From an uncultured Saprospiraceae bacterium (GTDB lineage: Bacteria > Bacteroidota > Bacteroidia > Chitinophagales > Saprospiraceae), in the NCBI GenBank assembly GCA_937967615.1, contig CALCMJ010000023.1, positions 1-46,919 of the forward strand: a stretch of 46,919 bases of DNA, read 5' to 3'. Position 1 is the first letter of the stretch, and each line of letters starts with the position of its first letter. Positions 14,988 through 23,278 of this stretch are shown piece by piece. The notes under the pieces are model-generated. The model saw only the letters and a program-made list of their open reading frames with translations, did not search any database and was not told where the DNA came from. The translations under genes were made by a program, and so were the position numbers.

Positions 14988-16541
14988 GTGGACAAGGAGT
15001 TAATTATCAGAACAACTCCTACAGAGGTGGACATTGCACTATTAGAGAATAAAAAACTAGTAGAGCTACATAGTGAAAACAAAGATGTAAGTTTCTCTGT
15101 TGGAGATATTTTTCTGGGATCAATAAAAATGTTGAGACCTGGTTTAAATGCTGCGTTTCTAGACGTAGGAATGGGCAAAAAAGATGCATTTCTGCATTAT
15201 ACAGACATTGGCCCTCAAATCAAATCGCTGTGCAAATTCACAGCAATGAGCAGCAGCAAGCAATACAATACACACATTCTTGAAAATTTTCCGTTAGAAG
15301 AAGATAATGTGAAAAATGGACGCATTGAAAATGTGTTCAAAAGAGGAAATCTTGTACTTGTACAAATTCTTAAAGAACCTATTTCAACGAAAGGCCCAAG
15401 ATTAACTTGCGAGATAACATTGCCAGGAAGATATATGGTGATGACACCCTTCAACAATATTGTCGCTGTTTCAAAGAAAATAACAGATCAAGAAGAAAGA
15501 AAACGCCTAAAGTATCTAGTAGAAAGCATTAAGCCAAAAAACTTTGGAGTTATTGTAAGGACAGCCGCTGTAGGTAAAAAAGTAGCAGATCTGCATGAGG
15601 AGATAAGAGAACTCATGGGAAACTGGAGAAAAATCCATCAAGAACTCGCCGCTAATGGAAAACCTGGAAAACTCTTGAGCGAACTTGATAAAACCTCAAG
15701 TATTGTAAGAGACTTGATGAATGATTCATTCAACAGGATTGTAACAGATAACAAAGAACTGCACAATACACTTAGAACTTATATCAAAGGAGTCTCTCCT
15801 GCTCAAGAAAAAATAGTAAACCTGCATAACTCCAATGTGCCTATTTTTGAAAAATACAGAGTAAATAGACAAATCAAATCTTCGTTTGGTAAAACGTACA
15901 CTATGCCAAGTGGAGCCTATTTGATCATTGAACATACAGAAGCGATGCATGTCATTGACGTGAATAGCGGACCAAAAGCTCAGAAAAGAAATCAAGAAGA
16001 AGCGGCGATAACAGTAAACCTTGAATCCGCAGAAGAAATCGCAAGACAACTTAGGCTAAGGGATATTGGGGGACTTATCATTGTAGATTTCATTGACATG
16101 CGAAACTTCAATAATAAGCAGAACTTGGTTAAGGCCATGAAAGAGTTTATGAAAAATGACAGGGCGCAGCATACAATATTGCCCCTGAGCAAGTTTGGTC
16201 TAATGCAAATTACTCGCCAGAGAGTACGTCCAGAACTAGAAATTAATAATCTTGAACAATGTTCTAGCTGTCTTGGAACCGGTAAAGTGACCCCATCTAT
16301 TGTATTGGGAGATGAAATTGAAAGAAGTGTTGATTATATAATTAGTTCGCACCCTAAAGCGAAAATTGCATTGCAACTACACCCGTATATTCATTCTTAT
16401 TTTACAAAGGGTATTTTTAGTAAACAATGGAGTTGGTTCTTGAAATATAAAAAATGGATAAAGCTAATTCCAATGGAAGATTTCCATCTAAATGAGTTCA
16501 AGTTTATTGACGCTTATAATGATGAAATAAGACTAAATTAG
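14988..16541 (+). CDS. rng: Ribonuclease E/G family protein
   Basis: A single-strand-specific endoribonuclease acting in rRNA maturation and mRNA decay. The 517-residue, RNase G-size protein has an N-terminal S1 domain (about 37-125), the RNase-H-like and DNase-I-like core with catalytic Asp324 in HVIDVNSG and Asp367 in IIVDFIDM, and the zinc-link cysteines Cys425 and Cys428 (CSSCLGTG) that join dimers. There is no long C-terminal degradosome scaffold. The start is GTG at 14988; an overlapping ATG at 14986 is out of frame. Confidence 0.95.
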   Translation: MDKELIIRTTPTEVDIALLENKKLVELHSENKDVSFSVGDIFLGSIKMLRPGLNAAFLDVGMGKKDAFLHYTDIGPQIKSLCKFTAMSSSKQYNTHILENFPLEEDNVKNGRIENVFKRGNLVLVQILKEPISTKGPRLTCEITLPGRYMVMTPFNNIVAVSKKITDQEERKRLKYLVESIKPKNFGVIVRTAAVGKKVADLHEEIRELMGNWRKIHQELAANGKPGKLLSELDKTSSIVRDLMNDSFNRIVTDNKELHNTLRTYIKGVSPAQEKIVNLHNSNVPIFEKYRVNRQIKSSFGKTYTMPSGAYLIIEHTEAMHVIDVNSGPKAQKRNQEEAAITVNLESAEEIARQLRLRDIGGLIIVDFIDMRNFNNKQNLVKAMKEFMKNDRAQHTILPLSKFGLMQITRQRVRPELEINNLEQCSSCLGTGKVTPSIVLGDEIERSVDYIISSHPKAKIALQLHPYIHSYFTKGIFSKQWSWFLKYKKWIKLIPMEDFHLNEFKFIDAYNDEIRLN

Positions 16542-16564
16542 CACCCAACAAGAACGGACACATA

Positions 16565-17578
16565 GTGGCTATCAAAAAAGCCTTTCAAACCATTCCATCC
16601 AAGGTCATCATAGGAACCTTAAACTGGGGACTTGGCCATGCCACAAGATGCATGCCTATCATACAATATTTATTAGATCATAAATGCAAAGTCATTCTTG
16701 CATCTGATGGAAACGCGTTAAATTTCTTAAAAGCAGAATACCCTCAGTTAAAAGCATATGTGCTGCCATCCTATGATATCTCTTATAAGCAAAAAAAAAT
16801 TGAGCATAGCATGTTGCTCCAATCTCCTAAGATCTTTAAGGCAATTCTTAAAGAGAAGGAGGCATTAGCAGAAATTGTAAAGCAAGAAAAACCGGATCTA
16901 ATAATATCAGACAATAGGTTAGGGTTTAGAATAAACACTGTAAAATCTGTTTACATCACCCACCAATTGAAACTCTTATCTGATTCCAATTTATTTTCAC
17001 AACTTGGGTCTAAAATTCATCAATCCTATATTGAGAAATTTGACGAATGTTGGATACCAGATTTAGAAGGATCTATACTTTCTGGTGACATGTCTATGGC
17101 TCAAATAAAGACGACTAAACGGTTTTTGGGATGTCTTTCTCGAATGCAAAAAGAACAAACAAATCTCGATAAAATATACCATAGCATTGCAATACTTTCT
17201 GGTCCAGAACCACAAAGAACCATCCTTGAAGAAAAGCTTATTAAAATTTTATCCCAAATAGAAAAACCCGCACTGTTAATTAGGGGCTTAATGCAAGAGA
17301 GTAATAAGATGGAAAAGCATGGGAGTGTGTTGGTTAATAACTATCTCTTAAGTACAGACCTTCAGGTGGCGATTGCTCAGAGTAATAAAATAATTTGCAG
17401 GTCTGGCTACAGTAGTATAATGGATCTTCATACAATGGGTAGGGAAGCGATACTTATTCCTACACCTGGCCAAACAGAGCAAATATATTTAGCAAAGCGT
17501 GCAGCAAAGTCTGGTAGACACATATGGTTGGAACAGAAAAACCTAGAAAAGGAATTAGCTGACTTTCTCAGAGAGTAA
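16565..17578 (+). CDS. Glycosyltransferase (MurG-like GT-B fold)
   Basis: A 337-residue protein with the N-terminal Rossmann signature LNWGLGHATRCMPIIQYLL (about 19-37) of GT28-like enzymes and a C-terminal donor-binding segment with CRSGYSSIMD (about 278-287) and IPTPGQTEQ. In MurG and relatives these regions bind UDP-sugar. It is not MurG itself, which is longer and has different acceptor loops. Substrate unknown; glycolipid or exported polysaccharide is possible. GTG start 23 bases after rng, so likely the last gene of the HU-rng unit; it converges on pth. Confidence 0.8.
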   Translation: MAIKKAFQTIPSKVIIGTLNWGLGHATRCMPIIQYLLDHKCKVILASDGNALNFLKAEYPQLKAYVLPSYDISYKQKKIEHSMLLQSPKIFKAILKEKEALAEIVKQEKPDLIISDNRLGFRINTVKSVYITHQLKLLSDSNLFSQLGSKIHQSYIEKFDECWIPDLEGSILSGDMSMAQIKTTKRFLGCLSRMQKEQTNLDKIYHSIAILSGPEPQRTILEEKLIKILSQIEKPALLIRGLMQESNKMEKHGSVLVNNYLLSTDLQVAIAQSNKIICRSGYSSIMDLHTMGREAILIPTPGQTEQIYLAKRAAKSGRHIWLEQKNLEKELADFLRE

Positions 17579-17594
17579 TGACATAATACTATCG

Positions 17595-18227
17595 CTATTT
17601 ATTATTGTGGGAATTCATCGTGTTTTTCAACCCATGGCCAATGAAACTTTTTACCATTTCTTTCCCTTTACCCAAAATTTCAGGTAATTCAATAGCCTCC
17701 TTATTTGACCATTCACCTAATACATAGTCAGATTGCTTTCCAGGTCTGAAATTATCACCAATGCCTACACGCAACCTATTGTATTGATTGTTCCCAACGT
17801 ATTTTTCTATGTCTTTTAATCCATTGTGACCTGCGTGGCTCCCTTTTGGTTTCAGACGGATAGTACCAAAGTCCAAATGCAGATCATCGACAACAATGAG
17901 CATGTTCTCTTTTTTTATTTTGAGTTTTTGCACCCAGTGAAAAACCGCTTTTCCACTCAAGTTCATAAATGTTGACGGCTTTAATAGGTAAACTTGCTTG
18001 CCTCGGGTTTTAAACGACGCCATATCACCTAATTTTTCCTGTTCAAAATCTGCATCAAATTCCTTAGACAAGGCATCAACTATATCAAAACCTACGTTAT
18101 GGCGAGTGCCATCATAGTCCTTTCCCATGTTTCCTAAACCAACAATTAGGTATTTCATATCGCATTCAATTACTTTTGGACCTCTAAATATTGCTTTTAT
18201 GCATTTTAAGAGCATTTTCTTTACCAT
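17595..18227 (-). CDS. pth: Peptidyl-tRNA hydrolase
   Basis: Pth recycles peptidyl-tRNA released from stalled ribosomes. The core starts with MKYLIVGLGNMG (residue 24 on) and has catalytic His43 in GTRHNVGFD, Asn33, and the VVDDLHLDFG and GSHAGHNGLK segments with the catalytic Asp and Asn. The frame is open 23 residues upstream of the core Met with an ATG at 18227; the extra segment is basic and hydrophobic. N-terminal extensions occur in Bacteroidota Pth, so I keep the longer form, but the ATG at 18158 is an equal candidate. Confidence 0.93.
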   Translation of the reverse strand: MVKKMLLKCIKAIFRGPKVIECDMKYLIVGLGNMGKDYDGTRHNVGFDIVDALSKEFDADFEQEKLGDMASFKTRGKQVYLLKPSTFMNLSGKAVFHWVQKLKIKKENMLIVVDDLHLDFGTIRLKPKGSHAGHNGLKDIEKYVGNNQYNRLRVGIGDNFRPGKQSDYVLGEWSNKEAIELPEILGKGKEMVKSFIGHGLKNTMNSHNNK

Positions 18228-18335
18228 TTTGTTAAAAAAACAGTTAAATTCATATATCGTTGTCTTGAGACGATACCTTTTGGTAAATCTACGTCTTAAA
18301 GACAGTTGAATGCATTTTATTGGTTAGTAAAATCG

Positions 18336-18366
18336 GGCTGCGATCTCAAAATTGCAGCCTTTTTTT
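18336..18366 (+). terminator. Orphan intrinsic terminator upstream of DinB-family gene
   Basis: GGCTGC (18336-18341) pairs with GCAGCC (18354-18359) across a 12-base loop, followed by seven T. It points rightward, but no plus-strand gene ends nearby: pth is on the minus strand and the next plus gene starts at 18410. It may end a small untranslated RNA or act as an attenuator; the opposite strand gives only a weak T-tract. Confidence 0.6.
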
Positions 18367-18409
18367 ATTTTGAGTTTATCATCTTTGCATCAACAGAAAA
18401 TTACACCAT

Positions 18410-18931
18410 ATGATGACTTTACCTAATGCAACCGAATATGCTCCTTACTACGAGAAGTATATAAGCAAAGTTCCAGCGAATGTAAATATCTTAGATTATT
18501 TAGCACAGCAAAAACACCTGTTTACAGATTTTATTAAAGGCATTCCGGAAGATAAGCTGAGCTATAAGTATGAGGATAACAAATGGACAGTAAGACAGGC
18601 AATTGTTCATGTCATAGAAACAGAACGTATTTTTGCATACAGGAGCTTAGCATTTAGTAGAAATGAGAAAACACCTTTACCAGGATTTGACCAAGATATT
18701 TATGTAGAAAACAATATGGTTAGCCATCTTGATGCTGACCATTTGCTACAAGACTTTTCAATAAGTAGAGATGGATCATTAATTATGTTTAAAGGATTTG
18801 TTCCAGATCAATGGAAAAGACAAGGAACAGGAAGTGATAATCCAATGAGCGTGCGGGCAGGTGCATATATAATTGCAGGCCATCTAAACCATCATATGGA
18901 AATATTTGTTGAACGATATGGTTTGAAATAA
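18410..18931 (+). CDS. DinB superfamily protein
   Basis: A 173-residue four-helix-bundle protein of the DinB/YfiT metal-dependent superfamily, whose members include thiol transferases and uncharacterised stress proteins. The likely metal ligands are His67 in RQAIVHVIETE and the C-terminal HLNHHME cluster (about His158 and His162). The central GTGSDNPMSVRAGAYIIAGH segment is typical. The start may be either of two adjacent ATG codons (18410 or 18413). The orphan terminator and a near-consensus CATCTTTG (18380-18387) lie just upstream. Substrate unknown. Confidence 0.88.
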   Translation: MMTLPNATEYAPYYEKYISKVPANVNILDYLAQQKHLFTDFIKGIPEDKLSYKYEDNKWTVRQAIVHVIETERIFAYRSLAFSRNEKTPLPGFDQDIYVENNMVSHLDADHLLQDFSISRDGSLIMFKGFVPDQWKRQGTGSDNPMSVRAGAYIIAGHLNHHMEIFVERYGLK

Positions 18932-18946
18932 TAAGACAAGCGAAGA

Positions 18947-19972
18947 ATGAAATCTATATATCTAAAGGACAGTTTAAACTTTGTCTCTAAGTTAAACCTT
19001 GGAAGACTATGGAATATGTCTAAGGTATATGCCTCATATCAGATAACGAAGTTACTCAACAAACCAATTCAGTGGGGAAAGCCTTTCACTGTTTCATTTG
19101 AACCTACAACTGCCTGCAATTTAAGATGCCCAGAATGTCCAAGTGGACTCAGGTCTTTTACTAGGGAAACAGGGAATATGAAGCAAGACTTTTTTAGAAA
19201 GACTATTGATGAAATGCATAAAGAGCTCATGTATCTTATCTTTTATTTTCAGGGCGAACCCTATATCAATCCAAACTTTTTGGATATGGTCAAGTATGCA
19301 AATGAAAAAAAGATATACACCATTACATCTACAAATGGACATTTCCTCAATGATAAAAATGCAAAAAAAACCATAGAATCAGGATTGGATCGCATGATCA
19401 TCTCAGTAGATGGGACAACCCAGGAAGTCTATGAAAATTATCGAAAAGAAGGAAAGTTAGATTCTGTTTTGCAGGGAGCGCGTAATATGGTAAAGTGGAA
19501 GAAGAAATTAAATTCATCTACACCACACCTCATTTTTCAATTTTTAGTCGTAAAGCCTAACGAACATCAGATTCCAGAAATATATAAACTTGCGGAAGAG
19601 ATAGGTATTGATGAAGTAAAACTAAAAACAGCACAGATCTATGACTACGAAGAAGGTAATCCTCTAATACCAACAATAGATAAATTTTCCAGATATAGAA
19701 AACAGTCGGATGGGACATACACCATTAAAAATGAACTTAAAAATAGCTGCTGGAAATTATGGCAAGCATGCGTTATTACCTGGGATGGCTTAGTTGTTCC
19801 GTGTTGCTTTGACAAAGATGCTACCCATAGGTTGGGGGATCTAAAACAAAAAAGTTTTGATGAAATTTGGAATAATGGTAAATATACTGGCTTCAGAAAA
19901 GCTATCACTAAGGGCCGCGATAAAATCGATATTTGTAAAAATTGTACCGAAGGATGTAAGGTCTGGGCGTAA
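18947..19972 (+). CDS. Radical SAM/SPASM domain protein
   Basis: A 341-residue radical SAM enzyme. The 4Fe-4S site is C57-x3-C61-x2-C64 (CNLRCPEC), followed by the GEPYINP glycine motif and a SAM-binding barrel. The C-terminal SPASM region has cysteines in SCWKLWQAC, VPCCF and CKNCTEGC, which bind auxiliary clusters. Such enzymes modify peptides, sugars or other enzymes, but the substrate cannot be told here: no peptide precursor gene or maturation partner is adjacent. It starts 15 bases after the DinB gene and is probably co-transcribed. Confidence 0.9.
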   Translation: MKSIYLKDSLNFVSKLNLGRLWNMSKVYASYQITKLLNKPIQWGKPFTVSFEPTTACNLRCPECPSGLRSFTRETGNMKQDFFRKTIDEMHKELMYLIFYFQGEPYINPNFLDMVKYANEKKIYTITSTNGHFLNDKNAKKTIESGLDRMIISVDGTTQEVYENYRKEGKLDSVLQGARNMVKWKKKLNSSTPHLIFQFLVVKPNEHQIPEIYKLAEEIGIDEVKLKTAQIYDYEEGNPLIPTIDKFSRYRKQSDGTYTIKNELKNSCWKLWQACVITWDGLVVPCCFDKDATHRLGDLKQKSFDEIWNNGKYTGFRKAITKGRDKIDICKNCTEGCKVWA

Positions 19973-20077
19973 GTAGTTTTCAAAACTCTTTGATATTCAA
20001 GCATTTCTGAGTATTTTTACACTTGTCTGTAATAATCGTCGTTTTCTAAATAAGGAGGGTGTCATCTCAATTCTGGT

Positions 20078-20091
20078 GTAGAATGTTCTAC
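20078..20091. promoter_or_regulatory. Palindrome GTAGAA-TG-TTCTAC
   Basis: A perfect 14-base inverted repeat in the 175-base gap between the radical SAM gene and the next TPR gene, 57 bases before its start. The two-base centre makes an RNA hairpin unlikely, so a dimeric protein site is the better reading. This is only a sequence observation. Confidence 0.3.
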
Positions 20092-20147
20092 TTCTATTCG
20101 AACTGACTCTGTTACAGCATTAAATATATTATAGTTTTAACTACTAC

Positions 20148-21167
20148 ATGCTGTACAAAACAATCATACAAGGCAGATTAGAGTTTGCAACCGAAAAGAC
20201 TTACGCCAAAGTCTTGAAAATGTTTGAGTACAGAGCTGAAGCCTATCATAAGAATGATCTTCTTTTTGAAATGGAAGAAATTTTCTTTCCAGAACATTAT
20301 CAGCTAATTATTCCAAGAATGGTAAAACAGGTCTATGAAAAGACTTACAAAAACACTGCAACTTTGTTAGATTATTGCAGTCAGTTTGCTGTATCTGGAA
20401 GTTTGAATACCTGGTTAATAGATGAGGGAAAGATTTTACATTACGCTAAAATGGAACCGGAGTCTGATAAGATCGCTGTACAGCAATATCTTAAAGGTAA
20501 ATCACTGGTAAAAAAGAAGGGAAAAGAAGCTGAGGCTATAAAGGCCTTAACAAAAGCGATAGAAAAATTTGATCGCCATGCCCAGGCTTACGAAAGAAGA
20601 GCAAAGGTGAATTATATCATGAAGAAGCATCATGATGCAAAAAGAGACTATGACAAGAGTCTCAAACACGATGATACCAATCCACACGCCTATTATGGTA
20701 GAGCAAAAGTGAAATTGCATGAGAAGGACTATAAGGGAGCAATTAAAGATTTTGATTTAACTCTGAAATATTCAGTTGCTCTACAAGAAATATATTGGAA
20801 AGCAAGAAGACTCAAATCTATTTGCCACATTGAATTAGAGGAATTTGAAAAAGCAGCATTTGATCTCAAATTACTTACGAATAGAGCGTTTAAGTCAGAC
20901 AATACAATGATTCATTGGAAAAGGTGGTCCTTTTTTAAATATGGAACTGTTTTAATGCAATTAGAAAATTATGAAGAGGCACTAAACGCATTTGAATCTG
21001 CGTTAAGTCTACATGAGGGTTATGATGAGATATCAGAAGCGGAAAAATTAAAAAATAGAGGCCTAGCCAAGCAAAAAGCTGGCAAAAATGGCTATATTAA
21101 GGATATTAAAGATGCAGCAGACCTTGGAGATAAGGAAGCGGCATCTTTACTTAAGAATATTGCCTAG
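20148..21167 (+). CDS. TPR-repeat protein, cytosolic
   Basis: A 339-residue protein without signal peptide or membrane helix. Residues 1-105 are an unknown domain; from about 112 on there are TPR units, including AIKALTKAIEKFDRHAQAYERRAKV, AKRDYDKSLKHDDTNPHAYYGRAKV and AIKDFDLTLKYS, and a last unit near 270-305. TPRs mediate protein contacts; partner unknown. A clear intrinsic terminator follows, so it is separate from the PorE-like gene downstream. Confidence 0.8.
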   Translation: MLYKTIIQGRLEFATEKTYAKVLKMFEYRAEAYHKNDLLFEMEEIFFPEHYQLIIPRMVKQVYEKTYKNTATLLDYCSQFAVSGSLNTWLIDEGKILHYAKMEPESDKIAVQQYLKGKSLVKKKGKEAEAIKALTKAIEKFDRHAQAYERRAKVNYIMKKHHDAKRDYDKSLKHDDTNPHAYYGRAKVKLHEKDYKGAIKDFDLTLKYSVALQEIYWKARRLKSICHIELEEFEKAAFDLKLLTNRAFKSDNTMIHWKRWSFFKYGTVLMQLENYEEALNAFESALSLHEGYDEISEAEKLKNRGLAKQKAGKNGYIKDIKDAADLGDKEAASLLKNIA

Positions 21168-21187
21168 AAGGCTATGGATTTCAGGAT

Positions 21188-21220
21188 AGGGTCATTGTTA
21201 GCTGCTTTGACCCTTTTTTT
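21188..21220 (+). terminator. Intrinsic terminator after TPR gene
   Basis: AGGGTCA (21188-21194) pairs with TGACCCT (21208-21214), loop of 13 bases, followed by a run of seven T. It sits 20 bases after the TPR gene stop in the correct orientation. Confidence 0.8.
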
Positions 21221-21262
21221 ATGCCCTTTTTTGACAAGGGAAATGAAGAAATGTAACAATTC

Positions 21263-23221
21263 ATGAAAACTATCTTTGTATTTATTTTTGCCTTAAGCGT
21301 TTCATTTGCTTTCGGACAGGAAAACTATCTGAGCACAAAGGACTTAGATAAATCATCTTCTAAAACGATAAAGAAGGCGGAAAAGGCCTTCAAAGAAAGG
21401 GACTATGAAAAAGCAAGAAAAGAATATAACAAAGCCCTCAAAAAACACCCCAATTTAATCCATGCCTTACTGCGAAAAGGCACCATGGATCTTGAGGAAA
21501 AAAACATGAACTCCGCAATTGCAAACTTTACTGCAGCCACAGAATTAAGTACCAGTTATGAACCCAGAGCACTTTCAACTCTAGCAGCTATTTATGAAGA
21601 GAAGTCTGACTATACGAACGCATTGAAATATTATCGTTTGTATAAAAATGAACTAGACGATGAGAAAAAAATAGAAAAGATAGAAGAGAAAATTAGACTC
21701 AGTTTAGTTAGAGATTCATTAGTGAAAAATAGGGTGCCATTTGAAAGCATCAGACTGGGCGAAAATATAAATACTGAGGGACCGGAATACCTTCCTGCCT
21801 TATCAGCAGATGGAGCTACCCTAATTTTTGCAAGAGTTATAGGAGGCCAAGAAGATTTTTATATTTCGAGCTTTGATGGAGAAGGATATACGCTTGCTCT
21901 CCCTATGGATGATCTGAATACAGCACAAAACGAAGCCGCACACAGTTTATCAGCAGATGGAAAAGTAATAGTATTTACAGCCTGTGACAGACAATTAGGT
22001 AAGGGATCCTGTGATCTTTATTATTCAGTAAAAACAGACAAAGGATGGTCCTATGAAAAAAATCTAGGCCATTTGATAAATAGTGAAGATTGGGATTCAC
22101 AACCTAGTTTAGCTGCGGATGGAAAGACAATTTATTTTAGTAGTAAACGTCCAGGTGGTATGGGAGCTGCGGATTTATATTACTCAACCCTGAAAGACAG
22201 AGTATGGTCAACACCAGTACTTATGCCAGACCACATAAACACAAAAGGAAATGAAATGTCTCCTTTTATACATGCAGACGGACGGACCCTTTATTTCAAA
22301 TCAGACCACCATCCAGGCATGGGCAGCTATGATATTTTTGTTACAAGAAAAGAAGGAGATACATGGTCCAAACCAGAAAACTTGGGCTACCCAATAAATA
22401 CAAAAGCGGATGATGGTGCTTTAAGTATAAGCACAGATGGAAGCACTGCTTATTATTCCTCTGATGCCGCAGCTTCTGTACAAAAAAGTATATTAGGAAT
22501 AAGTAAGAGGACTAAAAGAAATTACGATATCTATAAATTTGACCTTCCAAAAAAAGCAAGGCCATTGCCTACAACCTACATAAAGTTTAAAGTTCTTGAC
22601 GGGCTAAGCAAAGAAGCCATCTTAAGTAATTTAACGATAACATCACTACATTCAGAAAAAGAGATATTTAATAAGACAGCCTCAGCAAATGAGAGTTTTT
22701 TAACGGTATTAACAAGAGGAGAAAATTATTCTATTCATGTAAATAAAGAAGGGTATCTATTCTATTCAGAGAACATAAACATGGTAGAAGAAGCAAACTT
22801 TTATGATCCAATTGAAAGAACGATACTGCTCTATCCCATACCCAAGAAAACAGAAAAACCTGATCCAATTATTTACGACACACCTATTGTACTGCGGAAC
22901 ATTTTTTTTGAAACTGCATCTTCAGAACTTCTTCAAGAGTCGTTTCCAGAAATAGAACGTTTGAAGAAACTACTGGAAGAAAATGAACAGATAAGAATAA
23001 GAATTGTAGGCCATACGGATAATGTAGGGAGCCCAGAATACAACAAGAAACTTTCTCATCAAAGAGCAGATGCGGTGAAGAATAAACTTATTGAGACTGG
23101 TATTGCACATACTAGACTTTCTACTATAGGAATGGGTGAAGAGCAACCCGTAGCAAGCAATGAAGAGGAGGAAGGTAGACGTCAGAACAGGAGAACAGAA
23201 TTTGTTATTATCAAGAATTAG
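21263..23221 (+). CDS. PorE-like OmpA-family protein (TPR, PD40 propeller, OmpA domain)
   Basis: A 652-residue exported protein with a signal peptide (1-18). In order: TPR repeats (about 30-130), a beta-propeller of PD40/WD40-like strands (about 165-410, with repeated L-S-A-D-G-x-x-I-x-F motifs and P-G-G-M-G-x-x-D-L-Y), a carboxypeptidase-regulatory-like domain (about 430-520), and a C-terminal OmpA domain with GHTDNVG and the NRRTEF end that binds peptidoglycan. This order equals that of PorE, the peptidoglycan-linked component of the type IX secretion machinery. Paralogues with the same plan exist, so the T9SS role is inferred. Confidence 0.85.
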   Translation: MKTIFVFIFALSVSFAFGQENYLSTKDLDKSSSKTIKKAEKAFKERDYEKARKEYNKALKKHPNLIHALLRKGTMDLEEKNMNSAIANFTAATELSTSYEPRALSTLAAIYEEKSDYTNALKYYRLYKNELDDEKKIEKIEEKIRLSLVRDSLVKNRVPFESIRLGENINTEGPEYLPALSADGATLIFARVIGGQEDFYISSFDGEGYTLALPMDDLNTAQNEAAHSLSADGKVIVFTACDRQLGKGSCDLYYSVKTDKGWSYEKNLGHLINSEDWDSQPSLAADGKTIYFSSKRPGGMGAADLYYSTLKDRVWSTPVLMPDHINTKGNEMSPFIHADGRTLYFKSDHHPGMGSYDIFVTRKEGDTWSKPENLGYPINTKADDGALSISTDGSTAYYSSDAAASVQKSILGISKRTKRNYDIYKFDLPKKARPLPTTYIKFKVLDGLSKEAILSNLTITSLHSEKEIFNKTASANESFLTVLTRGENYSIHVNKEGYLFYSENINMVEEANFYDPIERTILLYPIPKKTEKPDPIIYDTPIVLRNIFFETASSELLQESFPEIERLKKLLEENEQIRIRIVGHTDNVGSPEYNKKLSHQRADAVKNKLIETGIAHTRLSTIGMGEEQPVASNEEEEGRRQNRRTEFVIIKN

Positions 23222-23263
23222 CAAATGCATCCGATCATCTGAACCAGAAGTCTATAAAAGTTC

Positions 23264-23271
23264 TATTTTTG
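23264..23271 (+). promoter_or_regulatory. Probable rlmD -7 promoter element
   Basis: TATTTTTG is an exact TAnnTTTG match and ends only seven bases before the rlmD ATG at 23279, so transcription would start at or within a few bases of the start codon. No -33 TTTG is visible. Confidence 0.5.
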
Positions 23272-23278
23272 CGGCTAA

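Noticed and set aside
16565-17578. Assignment of the glycosyltransferase as MurG
   Set aside because: Length and acceptor-side segments do not match MurG, and no mur or fts genes are adjacent.
18947-19972. Radical SAM/SPASM gene as part of a modified-peptide (RiPP) cluster
   Set aside because: No short precursor gene, peptide-binding partner, protease or exporter is found next to it.
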